DNA of 64,000 bases from Symbiodinium natans (GCA_905221605.1 CAJNDS010000935.1:100001-164000), one strand, 5' to 3'; shown: positions 32,061 through 41,671, counted from the first letter of the stretch. The notes: a model not told the origin generated them from the sequence alone. Numbers and translations are program-made.

Positions 32061-32194
32061 CCTTCGCAGCCTCTTGCTGATGGCTCGTGTTGCTTCTCTT
32101 CTTCTCTTAAAATTTCTCACCTGCTCCATCCCTTTTGTCTCTGGCACTCCCTCTATCTGTCTCGCTCTCGTTCTCCCCCCCCCCCCCCCCCACC

Positions 32195-32419
32195 CCGGCG
32201 GCACCTTTCGCGCCCGACGACTGCACGTCCTCGACGGGGCTAAACCCCTCTTCCTACTTCGAAGCCTGTCCAGAAGAAGCCATCAATTTTGCAGAAGTGA
32301 ATACCTACAAAGCGCGGCTTCGATTGTACAATCTTCGGGGTGGACTATCATGTTGGGTGAAGTGTTTTAGTGATTTGGCTAGGCCTGGTCCTGAGCCCCA
32401 TCCCTCCCCTCTTCTCTGA
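32195..32419 (+). CDS. Exon-like segment of a plus-strand gene
   Basis: APDDCTSSTGLNPSSYFEAC then PEEAINFAEVNTYKARLRLY and NLRGGLSCWVK. Probably upstream of the two exons at 32,680-32,978. Confidence 0.45.
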   Translation, partial: PAAPFAPDDCTSSTGLNPSSYFEACPEEAINFAEVNTYKARLRLYNLRGGLSCWVKCFSDLARPGPEPHPSPLL

Positions 32420-32479
32420 GATTTGGGCTTGGGGTTTCGAGCGTTTGCGGCCTCGGGCTCTTCGTTGATTTAAGAAGAT

Positions 32480-32679
32480 CTTGGCACAGTAGCCCAGTAA
32501 CCATATTTCGATAAGGGCACCCCTTTTATGAGCTTACCTTTTTTGGTTTGGTTACTTTGTACGGGAACCTTAAACCAAAACCCAAAACCCAAAACCCTAA
32601 GCCCTAAGCCCTAAGCCCTAAACCCTAAACCCTAAACCCTAAACCCTAAAAGGGAACAGGGTACCACTGGGCTACCAAG
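32480..32679. mobile_element. TIR element, family A, expanded by telomeric repeats
   Basis: Ends CTTGGCACAGTAGCCCAGTAACC and GGTACCACTGGGCTACCAAG. Telomeric units at 32,595-32,650 sit where the copy at 36,437 has only AACCAAAAC. Its right end is the acceptor of the next exon. Confidence 0.75.
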
Positions 32680-32978
32680 AGAGGGGTGCCAATGGGAGTC
32701 CCGGACAGCGACAAGCAAGCCACAAAGCTCAGGCGAGTTGGGGTTTACGAAAGTAAGGGTTTAGGGTTTAGGGTTTAGGGTTTAGGGTTTAGGGTTTAGG
32801 GTTTAGGGTTTAGGGTTTAGGGTTTAGGGTTTAGGGCTTCGGGTTTGGGTTTTTGTTCACCCAGTTCCTTCACAAGCCCGAAGGGACCCCGGAGCTTGAA
32901 GACTTCCTGCAAACCCGAAGCAAAACCTTAAACACCCTCGAAGCCGTGAACAAAAGCCCCCGCAAGCATGAATCCTAA
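32680..32978 (+). CDS. 3' end of a split gene, telomeric intron
   Basis: Exon 32,680-32,752 follows ACCAAG| at the end of a family A element and reads EGCQWESRTATSKPQSSGEL then GFTK. Intron 32,753-32,864 (112 bases) starts GTAAGG, is mostly TTTAGGG and ends TTGTTCACCCAG. Exon 32,865-32,978 reads FLHKPEGTPELEDFLQTRSK then TLNTLEAVNKSPRKHES. The TAA stop is the first telomeric unit of the following reverse block. Phase 0 join. Acidic-to-basic helical tail; family unknown. Confidence 0.55.
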
Positions 32979-33062
32979 ACCCTAAACCCTCCTAAACCCT
33001 AAACCCTAAACCCTAAACCCTAAACCCTAAACCCTAAACCCTAAACCCTGAACCCCAAAAGC

Positions 33063-33190
33063 CCCAACTCCAAAAGCCCCAGCTCTCCTGCGACTCCTCC
33101 GGCGCCGCGTCGTTCATCTCGTCCGCCTCCTCGTTGAGTCCCCCCTCCTCTCCTGGCATCTCAGAATCAGGCGAGGTCTGGGGCTCTATG
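33063..33190 (-). CDS. Acidic exon-like segment
   Basis: QTSPDSEMPGEEGGLNEEAD then EMNDAAPEESQESWGFW. Highly acidic, probably disordered. Flanked by blocks that read TTTAGGG in sense upstream. Confidence 0.45.
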
Positions 33191-33257
33191 AGGTTTAGTG
33201 GCCCTAAACCCTAGACCCTAAACCCTCCTAAACCCTAAACCCTAAACCCTAAGCCCT

Positions 33258-33310
33258 GGAAGAGTGGAGAGTGGAGGATTCCCAAGCTCTGGGATGAGCC
33301 TGCTAGCGGA
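33258..33310 (-). CDS. Short exon-like segment after a family B element
   Basis: After the element end CATCCCAG| the minus frame reads SASRLIPELGNPPLSTLP and meets G|GGCTTAGG. The upstream partner may be 33,455-33,530. Confidence 0.35.
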
Positions 33311-33450
33311 CTGGGATGTTCGCCCCTTATACTAGCAGTCCTTAATGGGGATTAGAGTGCCCCCTTAACCCTAAACCCTAAACCCTAAACCCTAAACCCT
33401 CAACCCTCAACCCTCAACCCTATCGTTCGTTTCAGGGGGGAGCATCCCAA
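33311..33450. mobile_element. TIR element, family B, with internal telomeric repeats
   Basis: Ends CTGGGATGTTCGCCCCTTATACT and GGGGGGAGCATCCCAAG. Telomeric units at 33,366-33,420 inside. Lies between two exon-like minus-strand segments. Confidence 0.7.
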
Positions 33451-33454
33451 GTTT

Positions 33455-33530
33455 CGGCTGCATGGGGCGTACCAAACATGGGCTGTGCGGGATGATCCCC
33501 GCCAGCATGGCCAGTGCTCTAAATCATGAT
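33455..33530 (-). CDS. Exon-like segment before a family B element
   Basis: STGHAGGDHPAQPMFGTPHA then AET, running into the element. Confidence 0.35.
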
Positions 33531-33965
33531 CCCTTGGAAGGGTTTCGGGTTTAGGGTTTTGGGGTTTTAGGGTTTTAGGGTTTAGGGTTTAGTTTTTTTT
33601 TCCAGTTTCAGGTTTTGGGATCGTTTAAGGCCCCTATGATGCTTCGGAATTTATAAGGTTTGTAGGGGTGATAGGGTTTTATGGGGCTGATAGGGGTTGC
33701 ATGGCTTGCATTTGTCGGTTGTACGGCCCGAGAATTTAGGAATGGGTTCAAAGTTTTGATGCTTGTTTTCTTGACGGTTTATGGTTTTTGGGGGGGCTGA
33801 AGGGTATGAGGTTTCAGGGTTTAGGGCTTAGGCGCAGAAGGTTTCAGGGTTTAAGGGTTGAGGGGCTCAAAGGGCGTCGAATCAGCTATGTGCAACGTTT
33901 TGTTGCTGTAGCATCATACTTCCCCAGTACCCAAGGTACTGATCCCCGAACCCCCTTTCGATTCA

Positions 33966-34208
33966 GAATTGGAGAAGTGGGCTTACACGATTCAGGATTG
34001 GGCTGTTGGGGTCTTCGGGCGTATTTGGGTTTAAATGGAACCCTAAACCTTAACCCTAAACCCTAAACCCTAAACCCTAAACCCTAACCCTAAACCCTAA
34101 ACCTTAAACCCTAAACCCTAAACCTGGTCCTGAACATGACGGAAGTCGAGCCCCGCCTTCCTCTGGTGAGGCTGCCTTTTCTTTCGGCTTCTTCCCTTTC
34201 CCTGTCAT
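33966..34208 (-). CDS. 53-residue protein with telomeric intron
   Basis: Exon 1 34,124-34,208 starts ATG (MTGKGKKPKEKAASPEEGGA then RLPSCSGP) and ends in phase 1 at CCAG|GTTTAGGG. Intron 34,043-34,123, 81 bases, almost all TTTAGGG. Exon 2 resumes TTTAG|GGTTCC, reading FHLNPNTPEDPNSPILNRVS to a TGA; a consensus-like GTAAGC donor at 33,986 could lead to further exons. Lys-rich start. The plus strand is also open across exon 2. Confidence 0.45.
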
Positions 34209-34324
34209 GTCGGAAGCGGGGGGATATGTTTAGGGTTTAGGGTTTGGGGTTTAGGGCTTGGGGTTTAGGGTTTGGGGTTTAGGGTTTGGGGTTTAGGGTT
34301 TGGGGTTTAGGGTTTGGGGTACGG

Positions 34325-34455
34325 TTGGTTCGGGGGATTATAAGGCCTAGTAGCCCATGCTGAGATATGTATGCAGAGAACCGTTCCCGAAAACCCACCC
34401 CCTGGGCCCAACCCCTTTCCGGAATCGGAGGTGTCGAGCTTAACTGGAGGGCAGT
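34325..34455 (-). CDS. Exon-like segment, unknown
   Basis: LSSTPPIPERGWAQGVGFRE then RFSAYISQHGLLGLIIPRTN, after a CTCCAG| acceptor. Confidence 0.4.
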
Positions 34456-34476
34456 GGGAGGTTTAGGGTTGCGCGT

Positions 34477-34892
34477 TTAGGTGTAGGTGTAGGTGTGTAG
34501 GTGTGTAGGTGTGTAGGTGTGTAGGTGTGTAGGTGTGTAGGTGTGTAGGTGTGTAGGTGTGTAGGTGTGTAGGTGTGTAGGTGTGTAGGTGTGTAGGTGT
34601 GTAGGTGTGTAGGGGTGTAGGTGTGTAGGTGTGTAGGTGTGTAGGTGTGTAGGTGTGTAGGTGTGTAGGTGTGTAGGTGTGTAGGTGTGTAGGTGTGTAG
34701 GTGTGTAGGCGTGTAGGCGTGTAGGTGTGTAGGTGTGTAGATGTGTAGGTGTGTAGGTGTGTAGGTGTGTAGGTGTGTAGGTGTGTAGGTGTGTAGGTGT
34801 GTAGGTGTGTAGGTGTGTAGGTGTGTAGGTGTGTAGGTGTGTAGGTGTGTAGGTGTGTAGGTGTGTAGGTGTGTAGGTGTGTAGGTGTGTGT
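34477..34892. repeat. GTGTAGGT octamer satellite
   Basis: About 50 almost perfect units, then GT and GTGTCT runs to about 34,965. Looks like a mutated and re-amplified telomeric unit. Long Thr/Tyr/Pro/His open frames on the minus strand are artefacts. Confidence 0.95.
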
Positions 34893-35017
34893 GTGTGTGT
34901 GTGTGTGTGTCTGTGTCTGTGTCTGTATCTGTGTCTGTGTCTGTGTCTCTGTGTGTGTGTGTCTGCGCAAGGAGAAGGTCCACTAGTACATGTCTAGCCT
35001 TACAAGGGGCTGGCCTT

Positions 35018-35150
35018 TACGCGGGGAATAGATTGCCCTGCACACGCAAGGGAAAGAACGGCCAGAAAGCTGCAAGCCCACAAACAGACCGCTGCCCCGC
35101 ATTTGTGTCGTTTGCTTGCATGGCAGTCATGGAGCTCGCGAAAAGACGAA
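35018..35150 (-). CDS. Terminal exon-like segment with a hydrophobic stretch
   Basis: Frame ends GAAVCLWACSFLAVLSLACA then GQSIPRVKASPL and TAA. Could be a membrane or signal segment. Two minus frames are open. Confidence 0.3.
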
Positions 35151-35192
35151 CAGCATAGAAAACCGGCGGGAGGTGTGAGAGAGAGACAACAA

Positions 35193-35226
<34 letters not shown>

Positions 35227-35322
35227 GAAGAGAGAGGAAGAGAGAGGGAGGATGAGAGAGATAAATCCATGCTTGTACAGACTTCTCTGGATCTGCTTCC
35301 AGAGTCCTGCCACTTACCCGGC

Positions 35323-35440
35323 TCCACGGACAATGGTTGACGTGATGCTGTGCAGGCAAGCCCTTACCGTTAGTAGAGCCTCGCACGAGTGAGGTACAGT
35401 ACCTGTCGTGATGGTCTGTACAGGGTTGATGGTGCAGGGT
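35323..35440 (-). CDS. Exon-like segment with strong donor
   Basis: NPVQTITTGTVPHSCEALLT then VRACLHSITSTIVRGAG with the donor G|GTAAGTGG. Between it and 35,160 lies a GA-rich microsatellite. Confidence 0.4.
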
Positions 35441-35608
35441 TCAGGGTTTATAAGGTTTAGCCAAGTCCTAAGGTTAAGGGTTGAGAAGTTGTGAAGTAAA
35501 GTGTTGGCCAACCAGGAAGCTTACACCCTTCGGGTTTTAAGGCTTAGTGTTCAGGGTTTAGGGTTTAGGGTTTCAGGGTTTAAGGTTTAAGGTTTATTAA
35601 GGGGCCTG

Positions 35609-35742
35609 GCACCTGGCAGACGTCTCTTCAATATGCTTGGTATCTCTGATGATGACAACAAGCGCCCCATAACGACGAAGCCCTGTAACTTTACAAGGCA
35701 AGGAACTCGAGCCCTATGTAAACATGTAAACCTTGAACCCTA
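35609..35742 (+). CDS. Terminal exon, stop in telomeric sequence
   Basis: After CCTGGCAG| the frame reads RLFNMLGISDDDNKRPITTK then PCNFTRQGTRALCKHVNLEP and stops at the TAG of CCCTAGGG. Good composition and clear acceptor. Confidence 0.5.
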
Positions 35743-35819
35743 GGGTTTAGGGTTTAGGGTTTCGGGTTTCGGGTTTACCTCCCCCCCCCCTCCCCCCCCG
35801 CCCTGCGCTAAACCCCAAA

Positions 35820-35925
35820 ACCCAAATCTCGGGTGAGTGCGGGGGGGCCTCGTCCTTTGCCCTGCAGGCGTCCCTTCCCTTTGCCTCTTCCCTTTCCCTT
35901 GCCTTTGCTTTTCCTGGCACCAGCT
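35820..35925 (-). CDS. Lys/Arg/Glu-rich exon-like segment
   Basis: After CTTAG| reads QLVPGKAKAREREEAKGRDA. Another minus frame is open. Confidence 0.3.
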
Positions 35926-35959
35926 GGCTAAGTGCGGGGCCCAAACCAGAAACCCCGCA

Positions 35960-36171
35960 CCCCAAACCCCAAACCCAAAACCCCAAAACCCCAAAACCCC
36001 AAAACCCCAAAACCCCAAAACCCCAAAACCCCAAAACCCCAAAACCCCAAAACCCCAAAACCCCAAAACCCCAAAACCCCAAAACCCCAAAACCCCAAAA
36101 CCCCAAAACCCCAAAACCCTAAAACCCCAAAACCCCAAAACCCCAAAACCCCAAAACCCCAAAACCCCAAG
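35960..36171. repeat. CCCCAAAA octamer satellite
   Basis: About 26 perfect units with one CCCTAAAA. The unit equals the telomeric repeat of spirotrichous ciliates, but here it is most simply a slipped derivative of CCCTAAA. Confidence 0.95.
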
Positions 36172-36189
36172 TCCTAACAACCCTTCACT

Positions 36190-36300
36190 AAACCCTCAGC
36201 CGCATCGAAGAACCGACGTTCAGGGCTCTTAAGTCTACTTCAGTCGTGGGAACATTTGCCGGAAGGCCATGGCGGCCAAGATACCCCACACTTGGCAGCG
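36190..36300 (+). CDS. Exon-like segment, unknown
   Basis: ASKNRRSGLLSLLQSWEHLP then EGHGGQDTPHLAALLT, ending at the TAG of the ACTTAGTAAG end of the next element. Confidence 0.4.
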
Positions 36301-36582
36301 CTTTTGACTTAGTAAGTCTACTTGGTATCCCCTAGAAACCCTATTAAACCCTAAACCCTAAACCCTAAACCCTAAACCCTAAACCCTAAACCCTAAACCC
36401 TAAACCCTAAACCCTAAACCCTTACGAACCCTGCTTCTTGGTAGCCCAGCAACCATCTTATAAGAAGAAGGGTACCCCTGTTTTGGGGGTTGGTTACTTT
36501 ATAAAGGAAGCCCAGAACCAAAACAAAGGTAAGGGTACCACTCTGGGCTACCCAGGCTTACTAAGTCAGAGGGGCTTCCAAG
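36300..36582. mobile_element. Nested elements: outer GACTTAGTAAG element holding a telomeric block and a family A element
   Basis: The outer ends GACTTAGTAAGTC and GGCTTACTAAGTC form an inverted pair. Inside are a telomeric block (36,343-36,420) and a complete family A element (36,437-36,555, CTTGGTAGCCCAG...). Relatives of the outer end lie near 6,770 and 39,410. Confidence 0.65.
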
Positions 36583-36654
36583 CAAGCCCTGAGCACGGGG
36601 GTTTAGGGTTTAGGGTTTAGGGTTTAGGGTTTAGGGTTGAGGGTTGAGGAATGC

Positions 36655-36765
36655 CGCCTTCGTTTCACTTGGGGCCCCCGGCTTCTTCACAGGCTGCTCC
36701 ACTGCAGCAGTCAGCTTCTCGGGCACATCCGGTCCTCGCGCGGGGCTGGTGTGGCGCGTGGGGGG
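36655..36765 (-). CDS. Exon-like segment, unknown
   Basis: RHTSPARGPDVPEKLTAAVE then QPVKKPGAPSETKAAF. Pro/Lys-rich, probably disordered. Confidence 0.4.
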
Positions 36766-36984
36766 GGGGGGGTTTAGGGGGGTTCAGGAACCCTAAACCC
36801 TAAACCCTAAACCCTAGAATGCTTGGTTTGGGGTTTAGGGGTTTAGGCATGCCCGCGAACCGTTGTCGTGCCTAGGCCCACGACTCAAGGATTATGTGTA
36901 TGGGCAGCAGTGGGTTTAGGGTTTAGGGTTTAGGGTCTAGGGTTTAGGGTTTAGGGTTTAGGGGTTAGGGTTTATGGTTCAGGG

Positions 36985-37190
36985 TTCACCGACCACATCC
37001 ACAAGCATGAACTGTGTACGACCATCCAAGATTATTTCATCCACCCCGACCCTGTCTAAGTGATTTTGAGAGGTGACGAAAATGGGCAAAAAGGGACCCT
37101 GACTTAGAGACCTACCCAAAAAGGGGGCCAGGGGAAGGGGTCCTCCCGCATTGCCACCCAGCCCGACAAGCCGTACGTAATCCCAGCCCA
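36985..37190 (-). CDS. Two exon-like pieces around a GGACCCC element
   Basis: Upstream piece GWDYVRLVGLGGNAG, downstream piece VGVDEIILDGRTQFMLVDVV; between them (about 37,055-37,147) is an inverted-repeat-like stretch with GGACCCCTT and AGGGTCCC that ends TTAGACAG|, which would serve as an intron. 37,190-37,450 is degenerate CCCTAAA. Confidence 0.45.
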
Positions 37191-37689
37191 AACCCTAAAC
37201 CCCACACCCTAAACACCCTACCCCCTAAAAACCCTAAACCCTAAAAGCTAAACCCCTAAAAACATCAACCCCTCAACCCCTAAACCCCAAACCGCTAAAC
37301 CCCTCCACCCCTACACCCTAAACCCTAAACTCTAAACCCTGAACCCTGAAAAACAAACAAAACCTAAACAACCTCAACCCCTCAACCCCTAAACCTCCGA
37401 ACCCTAAACCCCTACGCCCCTACACCCTAAACCCCTAAACCCTAAACCCCTTGGAGACTCCTCCGAAGCCTTCCAGAAGCTCGGGTCCTGCTTCAGCCGT
37501 TGGGGTCACAAGGCTTGTCACAAGGCGTGAAAGGAGTGAAGAGTTCTGGGTTTAAGGGTGTCATCCCTACCTCAACTACCCAAAACCCACATTTTTGTAG
37601 GCTCTTGGTACAAATCCCCTTATAAGACTCTTGGGAACCCTACAAAAAAGTAGGCTTTGGGTTCTTAAGGTAACTCTCAACGCACGGTG

Positions 37690-37835
37690 CTGAAGCCACG
37701 CTCGCAATTCTGTCGCAGAGAAACATGTATAGGTGGCCTCCATGACTGTGGCATCAGCCGCAGTCCAGTTTCCTCCACGTAAAGAGGGGCCACCATAGCA
37801 AGGAGCGCTCTGTTCTGCACGGTGCCTATACCAGG
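37690..37835 (-). CDS. Exon-like segment, unknown
   Basis: HRAEQSAPCYGGPSLRGGNW then TAADATVMEATYTCFSATEL and RAWLQHRALRVTLR. Directly downstream of the long frame below; may belong to the same gene. Confidence 0.4.
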
Positions 37836-37879
37836 TCAATCCGAAACATTGTGAGACCGTGCGTCAGGCAGCGAATGAA

Positions 37880-38800
37880 CTAAGTGCCGGAGTTTTTGAC
37901 GGTGCAACGAAGTCGGTGTAAGGCAGCAGGCACGTACCGGTTAAGGTTAATGGCTGACGCAATCTGCATTCCCTGATAGGAAAGGGCCAAGCAAATTTGG
38001 TTTGCACAGAGTCTACGGCATGCGCAATATGTGAAACAATGCGAAAGGCCTGCCAATGTAGATTCATGCAACAGGATTTGCCGGGTTGTCGCTGACACAG
38101 GCGCGAGGCGAAATACATCAGGCGGCGCGGCAGCAAAGGCCAGCACATGCTGCTGTACACATGCAGGCATGTTGCTCCATGAAGCTGCTCCACCACACAC
38201 CGGCGTGCGATGCGTCTGCGGTGCACAGTTTGCCCAGTCGCCTCCATCACCTGCTCCACCGACCACACGCACCGGAATCGTGGGATGTCGTCTGAAACAG
38301 GCTCCAATCTGCAAACGGCTGTGAAGCTCGTCAGGCAGGGGCGAGGTGGCAGGCGACACAGCACAGAAGCAGGCGTCTCTCATGTTCGAGCGGCAGGACC
38401 CAGTCCAGTCCGTGGACGTGTGGGTTCTCAGCAGGGCTCGCGCTATCCAGTTGGCACGGACGTCAACATAAATTAAGAGCGTGCCATGCGCCAGGCACTT
38501 CTGTGCTTTCGCAAGAGTGATCACCCGAAGTGGTTGCGCAGCTGTGGCATGCAGGAAGTGTCCGGACGAGCAAACAAGCACAGCGCCCGCAAGAGACACA
38601 GGCAAGGATTGGAGGCAGATCTGCTGCAGAGCAGCTGCATCAGGAGCTCGCGTGCGATCAGCAATCGATTCGGACACTTCGATGCAACAAGACTCCTCGA
38701 GGGCACGCAGTCGCAGAAGTGCACAGAGCCTCGTTGTCTCGAATGCTTCGAATAATGAATCCTGAGAAGGGGCGCAGGCAACAACCGGCAAACAAAGCAT
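37880..38800 (-). CDS. 306-residue protein of unknown function
   Basis: The second-longest uninterrupted frame here, from ATG (MLCLPVVACAPSQDSLFEAF) to TGA or TAA, free of telomeric repeats. Cys-, Ala- and His-rich, with CAPSQD, SCRSNMRDACFC and CACRRLCANQ clusters. No domain recognised. Shorter frames are open on both strands, and the region is GC-rich, so the reading could be wrong; its length is the main support. Confidence 0.45.
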   Translation of the reverse strand: MLCLPVVACAPSQDSLFEAFETTRLCALLRLRALEESCCIEVSESIADRTRAPDAAALQQICLQSLPVSLAGAVLVCSSGHFLHATAAQPLRVITLAKAQKCLAHGTLLIYVDVRANWIARALLRTHTSTDWTGSCRSNMRDACFCAVSPATSPLPDELHSRLQIGACFRRHPTIPVRVVGGAGDGGDWANCAPQTHRTPVCGGAASWSNMPACVQQHVLAFAAAPPDVFRLAPVSATTRQILLHESTLAGLSHCFTYCACRRLCANQICLALSYQGMQIASAINLNRYVPAALHRLRCTVKNSGT

Positions 38801-39011
38801 GATTTGGATGTCGGCAGAAGTTAAGGGCGCCGAGCATGCCGAAACAGGAAAGTATCGTTTCGAGGATTCTTAAGCAATAGGTAGATTTAAGTTTAGGGTT
38901 TTATGTTAGGGGCACTGCTTGGAACTCTAAACCATAAGGCACATGGCGGGTACGAAGGGCCCTAAACCCAAAAAAAAACCACATAGAACAGAACACGAGG
39001 AGTCAAGTTTT

Positions 39012-39248
39012 CTAGGATCCTAAGACGAGAGCTACCTCTTCTTGGTAGGGCCTGTGTTCTGACCCAGTCTTTCTCGTTAAGGATGTTTCGGGTTTAGGGT
39101 TTAGGGTATTGAGGGTATGGAGGGTTTCAGGGTATTGAGGGTATGGAGGCTTTCTGTTAATCTTCCTGAGGTGCGATCCGTTAGTCTTCCTGAGGTGCGA
39201 TCCGGCATCCCACTTGAAACATAATAAAAAGGCTTCGTGGGCCGTCAT
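39012..39248 (-). CDS. Open frame reading through a telomere-like stretch
   Basis: 78 residues. It includes a small tandem repeat (GSHLRKTN GSHLRKIN), then a stretch encoded by CCCTAAA-like sequence (NTLNPKPE), then TSLTRKTGSEHRPYQEEVAL to TAG. Either the telomere-like part is translated or it is spliced out. Confidence 0.4.
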   Translation of the reverse strand: MTAHEAFLLCFKWDAGSHLRKTNGSHLRKINRKPPYPQYPETLHTLNTLNPKPETSLTRKTGSEHRPYQEEVALVLGS

Positions 39249-40616
39249 GAATCTTCGTAACTATGGCTGGACGTGCCCTAAATAAGAATCGCTGTTTATA
39301 GCCCAAGTTCCCCAAACCCTAAACCGGCCTAAACCCTAAAGCCGAAACCCTAAACCCCATGAGCCTTCAAAGAAGCCCGGCACGAGCGTTTCATTGGCGT
39401 ATAGGGTTTCTACAGGGGATACAAAGTAGACTTGCAAAGTCAAAAGTGCTTCCAAGTAGACCCTAAACCCTAAACCCTAAACCCTAAACCCTAAACCCTA
39501 AACCCTAAACCCTAAACCCTACACCCTAAACCCTAAACCCTAAACCCTAACCCAAGCTTCCCCCGAGCACGACCGAGGCGACCCATCCTTCCATGTGGGC
39601 AGTGATTTGGCGAAGCGCACAGCCCCTAGAAGCCTAGACCCTAGACCCTAAACCCTAATCCCTAAACCTACTTTCACAACTACCGACTTCCCACGAACAA
39701 GAACCCCTAAACCCTAAACCCCAAACCCCAAGCCCTAAACCCAAGGATCCGCATCCCCCTAATTCCACAGACACAGAACACCAAAATTCAGGTAAGGCTT
39801 GCTGCCTGCAAGAAAAAACGCTAAACCCTTAACCCTAAACCCTAAACCCTAAACCCTAAACCCTAAACCCTAAACCCTAACCCCTAACCCCAAACCCTGA
39901 ACCCTAATCCCTGAATCCTTGTAATTACTTGTTAAACAAGTGGGGTTCTGAACAACCCTAAACCCTAAACCCTAAACTCTAAACCCTAAACTTAAACCCT
40001 AAACCCTAAACCCTAAACCCGGACCTCTGTACTTTTTGTAAAGTGGGGTTCTGAATAGGATAGAAAGAACCACAAAGACTTGGGAGCATCGAATTGGACT
40101 CACCGGGTAGGGGCTCTGTGGGGTTAAGGGCTCGCGTTGATGCGTTGAAGCAACGTTTGCCACTGTTTGCTGATAAGAACCCTCCGAAAAATCTGAAAGT
40201 ATTCTTCCTATGAGCGCAAATCATTGGCTTTCATTTTTTGGGTGGGGGTTCTTAAGCAAAGAGTCGCTACCTACCCTAAACCCTAGGGGCAATATAGGGA
40301 CTATCTTTATCTTTTCCTTCTGGCTGGTTTTAAGCAAACTGTAGCTACTAACCCTAAACCCTAAACCCTAAACTCTAAACCCTAAACCCTAAACTCTAGA
40401 CTCTAAACCCTAAACCCTTAAGCAAATTGTAGCCTGTTCCGAAGCTGCCCTGTGGAGGCTCTGGCACTTTAAGGGTTGAGGGCTTAGGGCGTAACTGCCT
40501 GAACAACGCTGGCTGCACTCCGAGCCCCCCTAAACCCTAATTACACCCTAAACCCTAAACCCTAAACCCTAAGCCCTAAGCCCTAATCCCTAAACCCTAA
40601 ACCCTAAACCCTAAAC

Positions 40617-40740
40617 AAAGCCTTTTGCCCACCCACAACCCAACCAAACCAACGCACCGCCTGCCTGGAATCTCCCGTTCCGGGAAAGGGAAGCGCTGCA
40701 GGCCTTGGCATGACTGCTGACTGGGAATCGGGGAGCTTTA
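40617..40740 (-). CDS. Exon-like segment, unknown
   Basis: LPDSQSAVMPRPAALPFPGT then GDSRQAVRWFGWVVGGQKA, meeting TTGTTTAGG. 39,250-40,600 otherwise holds telomeric blocks, element fragments with GGTTCTTAAGCAAA ends (about 40,235, 40,330, 40,420) and weak short frames. Confidence 0.4.
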
Positions 40741-40988
40741 AAAAGTAGGTTTAGGGTTTAGGGTTTAGGGTTTAGGGTTTAGGGTTTAGGGTTTAGGGTT
40801 TAGGGTTTAGGGTTTAGGGTTTAGGGTTTAGGCATTAGGGTTTAGGGTTTAGGGTTCTGGCCACACCTCATCTTTGCTTGAGGGTAACCTGAGGGTATGT
40901 ATCATCAGCCGGACATTGAGTTAGAAGAATCTGCAACAAGACGATGACCAGTTGTACCCAACGGTACCCTATCTGATTCTAACTAGCC

Positions 40989-41231
40989 ATGCAACTTCAA
41001 AAACGCCCAGCAGCTCGGGAGACATATAGACCAACTGAATTTGATGCTGTTGGGTGGCTGCGCCGGGGGGGTTGTTGCAACTATTGCGGCGGGGGAGACT
41101 CGAGCCCTAAACCCTCATCGCCAGACCCGAAATCAACCCCCCCGAACCCTGAACTTAAGGTTTCGGGCCTTTCGGGCTTCGCTCTCAGGCATGCTTTGAC
41201 GTCTGGGGCTCCTGTATCCTGTATACCCTGA
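40989..41231 (+). CDS. 80-residue open frame, unknown
   Basis: ATG to TGA: MQLQKRPAARETYRPTEFDA, then a GGCCNYCGGGD Cys/Gly cluster and a Pro-rich part. Not recognised; the C-terminal part is partly encoded by CCCTAAA-like sequence. Confidence 0.4.
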   Translation: MQLQKRPAARETYRPTEFDAVGWLRRGGCCNYCGGGDSSPKPSSPDPKSTPPNPELKVSGLSGFALRHALTSGAPVSCIP

Positions 41232-41617
41232 AGCTTGAACACCGCGCATCTCGCAAGTTAAAGCTGACCTTCCAGCCCAATTGCGGAGAAGGACGTCTCA
41301 ACTACTGGGCGCGCTGCACTCGCAAGCAGCTCGTACAATCCACCGCTCGCGTGCTTCCTTCGCCAGCAAGCTTTGACCCAAGCCCCCTCCCCCCCCACCC
41401 AACTTGTCCGGCTTCCTGGTGTGCGCCAGGAAGACGTAGAAAGAAAGGGTGACGTGGTGCGACTGAGGATGCCAGTAACCCCTAAACCCTGAACCCTGAA
41501 ACATCCTGAAACCTCTAGCAACCCTTAAGCAAAAAACCCTCCCTAGCAACCCCTAGCAAACCCTAAGCCCTAAACCAAAAACCCCTAAAACCCTAGCAAC
41601 CCCCCAAGCCCAAAACC

Positions 41618-41671
41618 CTGAGACTTTGCGCCTGCTTGGACAACAGGAGGGCAAGGTGGCGGACCTCGAGT
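41618..41671 (+). CDS. Short exon-like segment with consensus donor
   Basis: TLRLLGQQEGKVADLEL|GTATGTTG. Helical composition and a good donor; the acceptor is not clear. Confidence 0.35.

Noticed and set aside
34440-34983. Long Thr/Tyr/Pro/His open frames of 168-176 codons on the minus strand
   Set aside because: Produced entirely by the GTGTAGGT octamer satellite, which has no stop in these frames.
35960-36171. Ciliate origin or contamination because of the CCCCAAAA unit
   Set aside because: It lies among CCCTAAA-bearing host DNA, contains a CCCTAAAA unit, and is best explained as a local variant.
35740-36180. Gly/Phe/Trp/Leu or Pro/Lys/Asn repeat frames up to 146 codons
   Set aside because: Translation of the CCCCAAAA satellite; 8-base units free of stops.
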